The notes below the pieces were generated by a model. That model searched no databases and was not told the origin of the DNA. It saw nothing but the letters and a program-made list of their open reading frames with translations. Positions 27,668 to 27,712 of a stretch of DNA of 27,712 nt are shown here, piece after piece. Positions within the stretch are counted from its first letter, which is position 1. Each line of letters starts with the position of its first letter. The translations under genes were made by a program, and so were the position numbers. Origin of the DNA: Chara braunii (taxonomy: Eukaryota > Streptophyta > Charophyceae > Charales > Characeae); assembly GCA_003427395.1 (NCBI GenBank), contig BFEA01000082.1, positions 655,766 through 683,477 on the forward strand, read 5' to 3'.

Positions 27668-27712
27668 CGGGGTAAGGGGGGTAGGGGGTAAGGGGTAAGG
27701 GGCAAGGGCTAA
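27668..27712. repeat. TAAGGGG-type heptamer repeats, outer block, open at window edge
   Basis: Consecutive GGGGTAA / GGGGGTA units with variants (GGCAAGG) to the last base. The array probably continues beyond the window. Confidence 0.85.

Overview
This looks like repeat-rich nuclear DNA of a eukaryote, most likely a charophyte alga close to Chara braunii. That assignment is an inference. It rests on protein families I recognise (a zinc-knuckle gag ending in a conserved 'MYDRQGR...' tail, a LINE reverse transcriptase with a long C-terminal region, and a Myb/SANT-like protein beside a Ulp1-like protease), together with GTAAGT-type splice sites, poly(A) tracts and long microsatellites. No bacterial gene organisation is visible.

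Left part (1-3.2 kb, + strand): a Ulp1/SENP-type cysteine protease open at the window edge, a degenerate CCCCTTA heptamer array, then a Myb/SANT-like DNA-binding protein whose N-terminal half is broken by two frame changes. At 4.2-6.25 kb there is a decayed gag-like region ending in an open frame with a CX2CX4HX4C knuckle. No pol gene follows it. From 6.3 to 11.3 kb I see no convincing gene, only a 71-bp tandem duplication.

Middle part (11.7-22.2 kb, mainly - strand): the LINE. Its 3' end (poly(A) seen as T28, a 0.7-kb 3' UTR with five copies of a small stem-loop motif, and the C-terminal coding region) lies at 11.7-13.95 kb. Its reverse transcriptase and upstream coding region lie at 19.9-22.2 kb. 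The two pieces have the same orientation and appear to meet without overlap, which suggests one element split by about 5.9 kb of other DNA. Both pieces keep a single reading frame interrupted only by stop codons. The intervening DNA holds ambiguous bases, two candidate exons, a (TC)n tract of about 135 bp, a short ORF and several diverged tandem repeats.

Right part (22.3-27.7 kb): the most unusual stretch. At 22.38-23.12 kb there are eight short compound hairpins built around a TAAGAT-type loop. In several copies the arms differ in sequence but remain complementary. At 23.40-23.97 kb five roughly 125-bp units alternate between two types, and each can fold into a hairpin. After an (AT)n tract come palindromes, a TATA box, a leader, a consensus intron and a 37-codon ORF (25.2-26.3 kb). 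Further hairpins follow, then an inverted copy of the AT-rich core plus heptamer repeat seen at the left end. The left and right cores are 46/50 identical in opposite orientation.

All protein names come from motif recognition by eye. No database search was possible.
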